DNA of 6,501 nt from Prevotellaceae bacterium (GCA_031278135.1 JAITKY010000267.1:1-6501), one strand, 5' to 3'. Shown: positions 1 through 6,403, counted from the first letter of the stretch. Translations and numbers: made by a program. Notes: generated from the letters alone by a model not told the origin.

Positions 1-1
1 G

Positions 2-130
2 GTATATCATAATGAAGCGTTGGCTGCAGAATTACGTAATACAAACCAAGATAAGCACCTGGGTTTATGTGTTAATATTGCTGGCTATGATTATGGTTAT
101 TGTTCTGTGCGTCGTCAGACGGGTCTATAA
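2..130 (+). CDS. C-terminal fragment of an unidentified protein (5' end outside window)
   Basis: An open frame runs from the left edge to a TAA at 128-130, giving 42 residues with no start codon of its own, so it would be the tail of a gene that begins upstream. The peptide contains YHNEALAAELRNTNQDKHLG followed by LCV. This loosely recalls the end of formylglycine-generating-enzyme/C-type-lectin folds, where a stretch of the type RNxN..D....GFRV is typical and is also the variable region of diversity-generating-retroelement targets. Here the GFRV position reads GLCV and the spacing is shorter, so the match is weak and rests on memory. It could be a degraded copy, or a chance open frame of 129 bases. 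No terminator is evident just after it. Confidence 0.35.
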   Translation, partial: VYHNEALAAELRNTNQDKHLGLCVNIAGYDYGYCSVRRQTGL

Positions 131-200
131 AACAAGCTGCGAAAATCCGGTCAAAGCGCTTAACAAATAATGAAATGAGGAGAAACATTTGACATCCTCT

Positions 201-314
201 TTTTATCCACAGATGTTCACAGATTTGATTCATCTGTGTAAATATGTGTAAATCTGTGGCTCCTTTTATCCAAAGATATTCACAGATTTCGGACTTCTGT
301 GTGTAATCTATGGA
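201..314. repeat. Tandem pair of nested palindromic repeat units
   Basis: Two related units lie side by side. Bases 201-226 and 264-289 match at 24 of 26 positions with an offset of 63 bases. Each unit folds on itself. In unit 1, CCACAGAT (207-214) pairs with ATCTGTGG (252-259), and inside it CACAGAT (218-224) pairs with ATCTGTG (232-238) around a 7-base loop. In unit 2 the equivalent arms are CCAAAGAT with ATCTATGG (306-313, one mismatch) and CACAGA (281-286) with TCTGTG (296-301). The arrangement resembles dispersed intergenic REP-like elements built on a CACAGAT core. Whether it recurs in this genome cannot be seen here. Confidence 0.7.
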
Positions 315-342
315 CATAAAGGGAATTTTGTCGTACACCCCA

Positions 343-456
343 ATGAAAGTAAAATTTTTGACCACTGCAACGTTTTTGACAGCAAGTCTGGCTGTACTAT
401 GCAGCATTACCTTATTCATGACTTCCCGTCATTTTGTCAATCAGCGGGAAATATGA
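343..456 (+). CDS. Possible small membrane/secreted peptide or remnant of an exported protein's N-terminus
   Basis: An ATG at 343 opens a 37-residue frame ending in TGA at 454-456. The product starts MKVK and is followed by a hydrophobic stretch over residues 5-26, then a polar tail containing SRHFVNQREI. This is the layout of a signal peptide or a single membrane anchor. Cys20 is preceded by A-V-L, which is not a good lipobox. I do not recognise the protein. It may be a genuine small membrane protein, the surviving N-terminus of a decayed exported protein, or chance. No strong promoter is visible: GAATTTTG at 323-330 is one mismatch from the -7 consensus but lacks a partner at -33. It ends 18 bases before the rimP promoter. 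Confidence 0.3.
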   Translation: MKVKFLTTATFLTASLAVLCSITLFMTSRHFVNQREI

Positions 457-473
457 CATATATATGAAATATT

Positions 474-505
474 TTTGGCGGTTCAAATAAATAGTATTAC
501 CTTTG
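474..505 (+). promoter_or_regulatory. Bacteroidota-type primary sigma promoter for the rimP operon
   Basis: TTTG at 474-477 and TACCTTTG at 498-505 are separated by 20 bases. This fits the Bacteroidota housekeeping consensus of TTTG near -33 and TAnnTTTG near -7 with a 19-21 base spacer. The inferred transcription start is around 509-513, giving a leader of roughly 45 bases before the rimP start. It is the best promoter I could find for the four-gene cluster. The gaps in front of nusA, infB and rfbC show no comparable pair. Confidence 0.75.
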
Positions 506-517
506 CGGCGCGTAAAA

Positions 518-537
518 AGGGGAGCAAATGCTCCCCT
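518..537 (+). promoter_or_regulatory. Leader hairpin in the rimP 5' untranslated region
   Basis: AGGGGAGC (518-525) is a perfect inverted repeat of GCTCCCCT (530-537) with the four-base loop AAAT, giving an 8-bp, mostly GC stem. It lies just after the predicted transcription start and 17 bases before the rimP ATG. No T-tract follows (TCTTACTTTG), so it is a poor terminator. A role in transcript stability or in limiting translation or transcription of the operon is inference. An in-frame ATG at 528-530 overlaps the loop and stem. Confidence 0.6.
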
Positions 538-554
538 CTTACTTTGAAAGTATT

Positions 555-1022
555 ATGATTGATAGGACGTTAGTAGTAGAATTGGTTGAGAAAAAGATTG
601 CCGGAACAGACATGTTTATCGTTGATGTCGAGGTGAAAACGGGTAATATTATTTCTATCGTTCTGGATAGCGACACTGCTGTAAGTATCGACAATTGTGC
701 CGATATTAACAAGTTTGTGTGCAGCAGTTTGGAGAGCCTTGGCGAAGACGTTTTCGAATTGACGGTTTACTCTGCGGGATTGAGTGAGCCATTGAAATTG
801 AAACGTCAGTATATTAAGCACACAGGCGAGGAAGTGGAAACACTCCGCAAATCGGGAGAAAAGCGGAAAGGAATTTTGCAACGAGTTGAAGATGATTTTA
901 TCGAAATAGAGTATCCGGTAAAAAAAAAAGAGCCCGGAGCAAAACGAAAAAAGACAGTTCAAGTGAACGAAAAAATTGCATTAGAGTCGATTAAATCGAC
1001 TAAATTGGTTATAAAAATATAA
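555..1022 (+). CDS. rimP: Ribosome maturation factor RimP
   Basis: RimP is a cytoplasmic assembly factor needed for maturation of the 30S ribosomal subunit, where it binds the S12 region. The 155-residue product has the usual two-domain form: an alpha/beta N-terminal domain (about 1-85) ending in the family signature SAGLSEPLK (residues 73-81), and a C-terminal Sm-like beta-barrel domain (about 86-155) with the GEEVETLRKSGEKRKGIL stretch. I chose the ATG at 555 because the protein then starts MIDRTLVVELVEKK, as Bacteroides homologues do, and has the family's typical length. An in-frame ATG at 528 would add nine residues and lies in a hairpin. There is no Shine-Dalgarno sequence, as is normal for the phylum. 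A run of ten A residues at 920-929 encodes part of a lysine-rich linker. nusA follows after 39 bases, consistent with an operon. Confidence 0.93.
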   Translation: MIDRTLVVELVEKKIAGTDMFIVDVEVKTGNIISIVLDSDTAVSIDNCADINKFVCSSLESLGEDVFELTVYSAGLSEPLKLKRQYIKHTGEEVETLRKSGEKRKGILQRVEDDFIEIEYPVKKKEPGAKRKKTVQVNEKIALESIKSTKLVIKI

Positions 1023-1061
1023 AAGAATATTGTTCTATACGACAAATAAAAAAATATTAAA

Positions 1062-2282
1062 ATGAATCTGATAGATACCTTTTCGGAATTTAAAGACCTG
1101 AAAAATATAGACAGGCCTACAATGATGAGCGTTTTGGAAGACGTGTTTCGCGGAATGATGACTAAAATGTATGGTTCTGACAAAAATTTCGACATTATAA
1201 TAAATATCGATAAAGGAGATTTTGAAATCTGGCGGAATCGTATAGTTGTTGATAATGTTGAAGATACAAACACGCAAATATCTTTGCAAGACGCTAAAAA
1301 AATCGACGAATCATACGAAGTCGGTGAAGAAGTGACCGAAGAAGTCAAATTGGAATCGTTCGGACGGAGAGCAATACTTGCACTTCGACAAAACCTCGCA
1401 GGACGAATAATGGATTTGGAAAAAGCCAATGTATTCAACAAATACAGTGAGCGAGTTGGCGATATCGTAGTCGGTGAAGTGTATCAGGCGTGGAAAAAAG
1501 AAATCCTGATTCTCGACGACGAAAATAATGAAATGATTTTGCCAAAAGCAGAACAGATTCCCACCGATTTTTTCAAAAAGGGCGACACCGTCAAAGCAAT
1601 TGTCCTTCAAGTAGAAATGCGAAACAATGTTCCGTTGATACTTCTGTCAAGAACATCTCCGGTATTTTTGGAACGGCTGTTCGAACAGGAAGTTCCCGAA
1701 ATTTTCGACGGACTGATTACAATCAAAAAAGTTGTCAGGGCACCGGGCGAAAGAGCCAAAATTGCGGTCGAATCGTACGATGACCGTATCGATCCGGTAG
1801 GCGCTTGCGTAGGAGTGAAAGGATCACGTATTCATTCAATAGTCAGAGAATTGAGAAACGAAAACATCGACGTTATAAATTACACGACAAATGCGCAGTT
1901 GCTGATTCAGAGATCTTTGAATCCTGCAAAAGTAACGTCAATCAAGTTAAACGAAACTACTAAAAAAGCGGACGTTTTCCTCAAACCCAACGAAGTTTCG
2001 TTAGCCATCGGGAAAGGCGGCTTGAATATCAGGCTTGCAAGCCAACTTGTCGGTTACGAAATCGATGTGTACCGCGACGTTGTGGAAGAAGAGGAAGATG
2101 TTAATCTTGATGAATTTACAGATGAAATCGATTCGTGGATTATCGATACGTTGAAAAGTATAGGATGCGATACGGCAAAAAATGTGCTGGCAATTCCTGT
2201 CAATGAGTTGGTGCGCCGGACAGACCTCGAAGAGGAAACTGTTCAGGAACTTATTTCGATATTGAAATCGGAATTTGAATAA
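1062..2282 (+). CDS. nusA: Transcription termination/antitermination protein NusA
   Basis: NusA binds RNA polymerase and nascent RNA, modulating pausing, intrinsic termination and antitermination. The 406-residue product shows an N-terminal polymerase-binding domain (about 1-125, with KGDFEIWRNRIVV at 51-63), an S1 domain (about 130-197, ending ILLSRTSP) and two KH domains. KH1 has the GVKG loop at 251-254 within DPVGACVGVKGSRIHSIVRE; KH2 has IGKGG at 316-320 followed by LNIRLASQL. A C-terminal acidic helical segment (about 341-406) follows. It matches Bacteroides NusA nearly throughout, and the ATG at 1062 places MNLIDTFSEFKDLKNIDR where homologues have MIDTFSEFKELKNIDR. The leader before it is A-rich without a Shine-Dalgarno sequence. 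There is a 60-base gap to infB with no clear terminator or promoter, so cotranscription is likely. Confidence 0.96.
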   Translation: MNLIDTFSEFKDLKNIDRPTMMSVLEDVFRGMMTKMYGSDKNFDIIINIDKGDFEIWRNRIVVDNVEDTNTQISLQDAKKIDESYEVGEEVTEEVKLESFGRRAILALRQNLAGRIMDLEKANVFNKYSERVGDIVVGEVYQAWKKEILILDDENNEMILPKAEQIPTDFFKKGDTVKAIVLQVEMRNNVPLILLSRTSPVFLERLFEQEVPEIFDGLITIKKVVRAPGERAKIAVESYDDRIDPVGACVGVKGSRIHSIVRELRNENIDVINYTTNAQLLIQRSLNPAKVTSIKLNETTKKADVFLKPNEVSLAIGKGGLNIRLASQLVGYEIDVYRDVVEEEEDVNLDEFTDEIDSWIIDTLKSIGCDTAKNVLAIPVNELVRRTDLEEETVQELISILKSEFE

Positions 2283-2342
2283 CAGATTGTTTAACAGTTA
2301 ATAAAACGGAAATAATAATAAATTAAGGCTTTCCTCTAAAAT

Positions 2343-5300
2343 ATGGTGAATGACAATATCAGAATAAGTAAGATTCTTAAAGAGTTTAACATTGGAATAT
2401 CTACTTTGGTTGAATTTTTAAAGAAGAAAGGCACTGAAGTGGAAGCCAATCCTAACGGAAAAGTTTCGGAAGATGTCTATGCTCTTGTTAAAACAGAATT
2501 TGGAAACGAACACGATTTGAAGATCGCTTCCAAAAAAATAAACTGGAGGACTGTGCCTTCGGGAAGCGTATCCGTTTCGGATATCGAAAATATAGACGAC
2601 GAACCCAAAGAAGAAAAAGAAGTTTTTATCAAATCAAATACAGTGGATATTGTCATTAACAATTTACCAAGACCGAAAATAATCGGTAAACTTTCCGACG
2701 AACAGTTATCGGGAAAACCGCATAAAAAAGCCGAAACGCAGACTCCGGCTAAACAGCAGTCGTCTGATACTGCAAAATCTTCAAAACCAATAGAAAAGGT
2801 TGAAGCACGGCAAAAAAACGTCGAACAGCATAAATCCAAAGAAGTAATCACAGCAAAACATCATGTCGAAGAATTGAAAGGTCCCAAAATTATTCAGAAA
2901 ATAGATATTGATTCTATAGCAAAGCCTCCAAAACAGGAAGATAGAAGACGGGAAAAAGACAAAAACAATCAAAATCAAAAGGATAACCGTAATCAGAAAG
3001 ACGGTCAAAGAGATAACCGTAATCAGAAAGACGGTCAAAAAGATAACTGCAATCAGAAAGACGGTCAAAAAGATAACCGCAATCAGAAAGACGGTCAAAA
3101 AGATAACCGCAATCAGAAAGACGGTCAAAAAGATAACCGCAATCAGAAAGACGGTCAAAAAGATAACCGTAATCAGAAAGACGGTCAAAGGGATAACCGT
3201 AATCAGAAAGACGGTCAAAGAGATAATCGTAATCAAAAAGAACGATTTACAGATAATAAAGAGAAATTCGACAAAAAACAGGAACCTGCAAAACAGTCGC
3301 AACCTCAAACATCAAAACCTGCTGTGCAAGATAAAACAAATCAGACAATTGCCGATTTGACAGGTATGGAGCCACGAGTAGAGCCTGAATTTATCAAAAC
3401 AAGAGTCGAACAACTTTCGGGTCCAAACGTTGTCGGGAAAATCGACTTGAATCAGTTTAAGAAAAAGAAACGCAAACGAATAAAAAAAGATGCCAAAGTT
3501 AACGTCACTGCGGAAATAAACGCACGCAGGGATCACAAAGACAGACACAACAACAGCGGCAACAACAATAACCGATACAATAATAATAACAACCGATATA
3601 ATAACAATAATAATCGGTATAATAACAACGATAACCGATATAATAACAGCGATAACCGGTATAATAACAACAATAACAGCGATAACCGGTATAACAACAA
3701 CAATAACAGCGATAACCGGTACAATAACAACAACCGGTATAATAACAATAACAACAATAATAACAACAACCGGTACAACAATAATAACACTGCCAACGCC
3801 GATGGCAATAATAACAGAAGCAGATTCAAACCCGTTCGTCGTCAAGTAGATGACGATGCCGTACAACGTCAGGTTAAAGACACGCTTGCACGTTTGACTT
3901 CCAGCAAAGGGAAGACAAAGAGTTCCAAATATCGTCGCGAAAAACGGGATGCCGTCAGCCAGAAGGCTATGGAGGAAAGAGAACTCCAAAAAATGGCAAG
4001 CAATATCCTGAAAGTTACGGAGTTTGTTTCGGTAAACGAGCTGGCGACGATGATGGATATTCCTGTGGTACAGGTTATTGGAGCATGTATGAATCTCGGC
4101 TTGATGGTGTCTATCAATCAACGGCTTGACGCTGAGGCTCTGGTGCTTGTGGCTGAAGAATTTGGATACGCCGTTGAGTTTGTAACCGCCGAATTGCAGG
4201 ACAGCATCGAGGAAGAGGTTGACAAAGAAGAAGATTTGCTGCCTCGTCCGCCGATAATCACGGTTATGGGACACGTTGACCACGGTAAAACATCACTACT
4301 CGACAATATCCGCAAAACCAACGTGATAGCAGGCGAAGCGGGAGGTATAACACAACATATCGGAGCATACAGCGTCGAATTGGAAGACGGTCGCAAAATC
4401 ACTTTCCTCGATACTCCCGGACATGAGGCTTTTACCGCCATGCGCGCCCGTGGAGCAAAAATAACCGATGTGGCTATAATAATCGTCGCCGCCGACGACG
4501 CCGTAATGCCACAGACTGTCGAGGCTATAAATCATGCCGTTGCAGCAGGTGTCCCAATGATATTTGCTATCAACAAGATTGACAAACCCGGAGCAAATGC
4601 CGACAAAATCCGCGAACAACTCGCAAATATGAACTATTTGGTCGAAGAATGGGGCGGAAAATATCAAAGTCAGGAAATTGCAGCAAAACAGGGTACTAAT
4701 GTCGATAAACTTTTAGAGAAGGTTTTACTTGAAGCAGATATGCTCGATTTGAAAGCTAATCCCGATAAAAAAGCCATCGGTAATGTCATCGAATCATCTT
4801 TGGACAAGGGAAGAGGCTATGTTACAACTCTTTTGGTCCAGAATGGCACTTTGCGGACAGGCGATGTCGTTCTTTCGGGAACATATACGGGAAAAGTCAA
4901 AGCGATGTTTAACGAACGCGGCAAAAAACTGGACGAAGCCGGTCCTTCAACTCCCGTCCTGATACTCGGACTTAACGGAGCGCCCGCCGCCGGCGAAACA
5001 TTCAACGTGATGAGCGACGAACGTGAAGCACGCGAAATAGCAAATAAACGCGAGCAACTGATTAGAATACAGGATATGCGAACAAAGAAACATATCACTC
5101 TCGAAGAAATCGGACGACGTATTGCAATCGGTTCGTTCAAAGAACTGAATATTGTTGTCAAAACCGACGTGGACGGCTCGATGGAGGCTTTGGCGGATTC
5201 GCTGATAAAACTTTCGACAGAGGAAGTGCAGGTGAACATCATACACAAGGCGGTCGGGGCAATATCGGAATCGGATGTGTTGCTGGCAGCTGCTTCCAAT

Positions 5301-5750
5301 GCCATTATCATAGGATTTCAGGTGCGTCCTTCGGCAGGAGCCCGCAAACTTGCTGAAAAAGAAGAGATCGAAATTCGTTTGTATTCTGTCATTTACGACG
5401 CAATCAACGAAGTCAGAGACGGTATAGAAGGTATGTTGGCGCCCGAATTGAAGGAGGAAATAACTGCCACTGTCGAAGTTCTGGAAACGTTCAAAATCAC
5501 AAAGGTCGGAACGGTTGCAGGTTGTATTGTCCGTGAAGGAAAGATCGTTCGAAATTCGAGAGTACGGATAATACGCGACGGTATTGTCATATACACAGGT
5601 AGTTTGGGATCGCTCAAACGGTTTAAAGAAGATGTGAAAGATGTGATGTCGGGATACGAATGCGGTTTGAACATCGAAAATTTTAACGATATAAAGGTAG
5701 GCGACATGATCGAAGCATACGAACAGATTGAAATAAAAAGAAAATTGTAA
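2343..5750 (+). CDS. infB: Translation initiation factor IF2 with expanded repeat-rich N-terminus
   Basis: IF2 is the GTPase that places formyl-methionyl initiator tRNA on the 30S subunit and promotes subunit joining. The 1135-residue protein has an IF2_N domain (about 4-52), then a low-complexity region (about 55-540) with a 10-residue repeat array (214-300) and an Asn-rich tract (403-482). A second IF2_N domain (about 548-612) and the G domain (about 636-800) follow: G1 GHVDHGKT at 643-650, G2 GGIT at 667-670, G3 DTPGH at 690-694, G4 NKID at 744-747. The G5 position reads AAK (780-782) where SAK is usual. Domain II (about 808-890), domain III (about 925-1030) and the initiator-tRNA-binding C-terminal domain (about 1035-1135) complete it. 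The core from 548 on is highly conserved with Bacteroides IF2. The protein looks somewhat longer than I expect for relatives (around 1000 residues, from memory), owing to the repeats. The start is ATG 2343 with an AT-rich leader; GTG at 2346 is a less likely alternative. Confidence 0.97.
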   Translation: MVNDNIRISKILKEFNIGISTLVEFLKKKGTEVEANPNGKVSEDVYALVKTEFGNEHDLKIASKKINWRTVPSGSVSVSDIENIDDEPKEEKEVFIKSNTVDIVINNLPRPKIIGKLSDEQLSGKPHKKAETQTPAKQQSSDTAKSSKPIEKVEARQKNVEQHKSKEVITAKHHVEELKGPKIIQKIDIDSIAKPPKQEDRRREKDKNNQNQKDNRNQKDGQRDNRNQKDGQKDNCNQKDGQKDNRNQKDGQKDNRNQKDGQKDNRNQKDGQKDNRNQKDGQRDNRNQKDGQRDNRNQKERFTDNKEKFDKKQEPAKQSQPQTSKPAVQDKTNQTIADLTGMEPRVEPEFIKTRVEQLSGPNVVGKIDLNQFKKKKRKRIKKDAKVNVTAEINARRDHKDRHNNSGNNNNRYNNNNNRYNNNNNRYNNNDNRYNNSDNRYNNNNNSDNRYNNNNNSDNRYNNNNRYNNNNNNNNNNRYNNNNTANADGNNNRSRFKPVRRQVDDDAVQRQVKDTLARLTSSKGKTKSSKYRREKRDAVSQKAMEERELQKMASNILKVTEFVSVNELATMMDIPVVQVIGACMNLGLMVSINQRLDAEALVLVAEEFGYAVEFVTAELQDSIEEEVDKEEDLLPRPPIITVMGHVDHGKTSLLDNIRKTNVIAGEAGGITQHIGAYSVELEDGRKITFLDTPGHEAFTAMRARGAKITDVAIIIVAADDAVMPQTVEAINHAVAAGVPMIFAINKIDKPGANADKIREQLANMNYLVEEWGGKYQSQEIAAKQGTNVDKLLEKVLLEADMLDLKANPDKKAIGNVIESSLDKGRGYVTTLLVQNGTLRTGDVVLSGTYTGKVKAMFNERGKKLDEAGPSTPVLILGLNGAPAAGETFNVMSDEREAREIANKREQLIRIQDMRTKKHITLEEIGRRIAIGSFKELNIVVKTDVDGSMEALADSLIKLSTEEVQVNIIHKAVGAISESDVLLAAASNAIIIGFQVRPSAGARKLAEKEEIEIRLYSVIYDAINEVRDGIEGMLAPELKEEITATVEVLETFKITKVGTVAGCIVREGKIVRNSRVRIIRDGIVIYTGSLGSLKRFKEDVKDVMSGYECGLNIENFNDIKVGDMIEAYEQIEIKRKL
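2982..3242 (+). repeat. In-frame 30-bp tandem repeat array within infB
   Basis: Eight full 30-bp units (2982-3221) plus a partial ninth (to 3242) encode DNRNQKDGQ followed by K or R. Units centred on 3061-3150 are three identical copies in a row, and the neighbours differ by one or a few bases (an R to C change in one unit; K/R alternation by AAA, AGA or AGG). Near-identity at DNA level, including third codon positions, points to recent unit duplication. The peptide is highly charged and polar and is likely disordered. There are no unique spacers, so this is not a CRISPR array. Confidence 0.95.
3549..3788 (+). repeat. Asn-rich low-complexity coding repeat within infB
   Basis: Residues 403-482 of IF2 are mostly asparagine, encoded by mixed AAC and AAT codons and punctuated by RY pairs (RYNNNNN). 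Inside it a 30-bp unit encoding [10 protein letters not shown] occurs twice in full and once in a shorter form (residues 436-445, 446-455, 456-464). The longest pure Asn run is residues 467-476. The mixed codons mean this is not a simple trinucleotide slippage tract. The segment is likely disordered, with prion-like composition. Confidence 0.93.
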
Positions 5751-5752
5751 CA

Positions 5753-6295
5753 ATGGAGTTTAAAGAAGTTTTCATTAAAGGCGCCTTTCTGTTGAAACCT
5801 AAAGTTTTTGGGGATTCAAGAGGTTATTTTATTGAATCGTTCAATAAAAAAGAATTTGAGGAAAATGTCGGTGTCGCAAATTTTGTTCAGGATAACGAAT
5901 CGAAATCATGCGTCGGGGTTTTGAGAGGATTACATTTCCAGAAGAGAGAATATGCTCAATCTAAATTAGTTAGAGTAGTCAAAGGCGCTGTTTTAGATGT
6001 CATTGTCGATATCCGGCGCAGTTCTCCAACTTTCGGACAGCATTTCTCGGTAAAACTGACCGGCGACAATAAACTGCAACTGTTCATGCCAAAAGGAATG
6101 GCGCACGGATTCGTCGTTCTGGAAGACGATACAATTTTCGCTTACAAGGTGGACAATATCTACTCTCCCGAAAATGAATCGGGAATATTATACAACGACC
6201 CAAATCTGTCTATCAATTGGCAATTGCCTGAATCATCCCTGATTCTCTCCGAAAAAGACAGAAAACTACCGAAATTTTCGACCTTATTTGTCTGA
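5753..6295 (+). CDS. rfbC: dTDP-4-dehydrorhamnose 3,5-epimerase
   Basis: This cupin-fold enzyme (RmlC/RfbC) epimerises C3 and C5 of dTDP-4-dehydro-6-deoxy-D-glucose to give dTDP-4-dehydro-L-rhamnose, the third step of dTDP-L-rhamnose synthesis for cell-surface polysaccharides. The 180-residue length is normal. Family motifs are visible: GDSRGYFIESF (20-30), FVQDNESKS (44-52), VLRGLHFQ (56-63) with the catalytic His61, KLVRVVKGAVLDVIVDIR (71-88), and MPKGMAHGF (112-120). Tyr131 in FAYKVDN and Asp169 in LSEKD are at the expected active-site positions. The start codon is two bases after the infB stop, implying cotranscription and probably translational coupling. The other rhamnose genes (rfbA, rfbB, rfbD) are not in the window. 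A probable terminator follows at 6308. Confidence 0.95.
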   Translation: MEFKEVFIKGAFLLKPKVFGDSRGYFIESFNKKEFEENVGVANFVQDNESKSCVGVLRGLHFQKREYAQSKLVRVVKGAVLDVIVDIRRSSPTFGQHFSVKLTGDNKLQLFMPKGMAHGFVVLEDDTIFAYKVDNIYSPENESGILYNDPNLSINWQLPESSLILSEKDRKLPKFSTLFV

Positions 6296-6307
6296 ATCAG
6301 AATTTTT

Positions 6308-6336
6308 CAGAATGAAAGAATTCTGTCCATTTTTTT
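6308..6336 (+). terminator. Probable intrinsic terminator after rfbC
   Basis: CAGAAT (6308-6313) pairs with ATTCTG (6320-6325) around a 6-base loop; after TCCA comes a run of seven T residues (6330-6336). The stem is short and AT-rich, so it is a modest terminator. Its 13-base distance from the rfbC stop and the T-tract make it the natural transcript end. A longer competing pairing exists: ATCAGAATTTTTCAG (6296-6310) with CTGAAAATTCTGAT (6341-6354), which has one bulged T and encloses the hairpin. Confidence 0.55.
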
Positions 6337-6363
6337 AATCCTGAAAATTCTGATCCCGATTTA

Positions 6364-6393
6364 TGGATTGCTTCACTTCGTTCGCAACGACGA
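6364..6393. repeat. Dispersed-repeat-like motif (GGATTGCTTC...CGCAACGACG type)
   Basis: The sequence GGATTGCTTCACTTCGTTCG followed by CAACGACG resembles a short intergenic motif that I recall as common and scattered in many bacterial genomes, usually written GGATTGCTTCG...CGCAATGACG. TTGC (6368-6371) and GCAA (6384-6387) form a small inverted repeat. The identification is from memory, and copy number in this genome is unknown. Confidence 0.45.
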
Positions 6394-6403
6394 TGTGATT
6401 ACA

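Larger units (their letters stand above)
131..473. other. Mainly intergenic region upstream of the rimP operon
   Basis: Between the left-edge open frame and the rimP promoter there is no long credible gene. The stretch holds the tandem nested palindromes at 201-314 and a 37-codon ORF at 343-456, both listed separately. It also has a small inverted repeat (TTCCCG 423-428 with CGGGAA 445-450, 16-base loop, no T-tract after it) and an AT-rich palindrome CATATATATG at 457-466 just upstream of the promoter. Bases 131-200 show nothing I can name. Confidence 0.6.

Noticed and set aside
72..419. 115-residue minus-strand open frame over the upstream region
   Set aside because: It runs through the palindromic repeats, which create repeated WIK-containing segments in translation, and has no recognisable domain or promoter. 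Most likely a by-product of the repeats.
518..537. Leader hairpin as a terminator of an upstream transcript
   Set aside because: No T-tract follows the stem, and a well-formed promoter lies directly upstream of it, placing it in the rimP leader.
528..554. Upstream ATG as the rimP start, adding nine residues
   Set aside because: The ATG lies in a stable hairpin, and homologues start at the MIDR position (555), giving the normal 155-residue length.
2283..2342. Separate promoter or terminator in the nusA-infB gap
   Set aside because: TTAACAGTTAA (2291-2301) is palindromic but has only a one-base centre, and no TTTG/TAnnTTTG pair is visible in the gap.
2982..3242. Possible CRISPR array from regular 30-bp repeats
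   Set aside because: The units are directly contiguous with no unique spacers, and they stay in frame within infB.
2781..3308. Minus-strand frame encoding a periodic hydrophobic protein ([11 protein letters not shown] repeats)
   Set aside because: It is the exact antisense of the 30-bp IF2 repeat. The periodicity comes from the coding repeat, and the IF2 frame is certain.
3533..3829. Minus-strand Leu/Tyr-Arg-rich frame resembling a membrane protein
   Set aside because: Antisense of the Asn-rich IF2 tract, where GTT/ATT complements read as Leu in this frame. No independent evidence.
4947..5753. 268-residue minus-strand frame opposite the 3' end of infB
   Set aside because: Shadow of the conserved IF2 coding frame. 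Its composition is Phe/Asp/Cys-rich with no recognisable domain.
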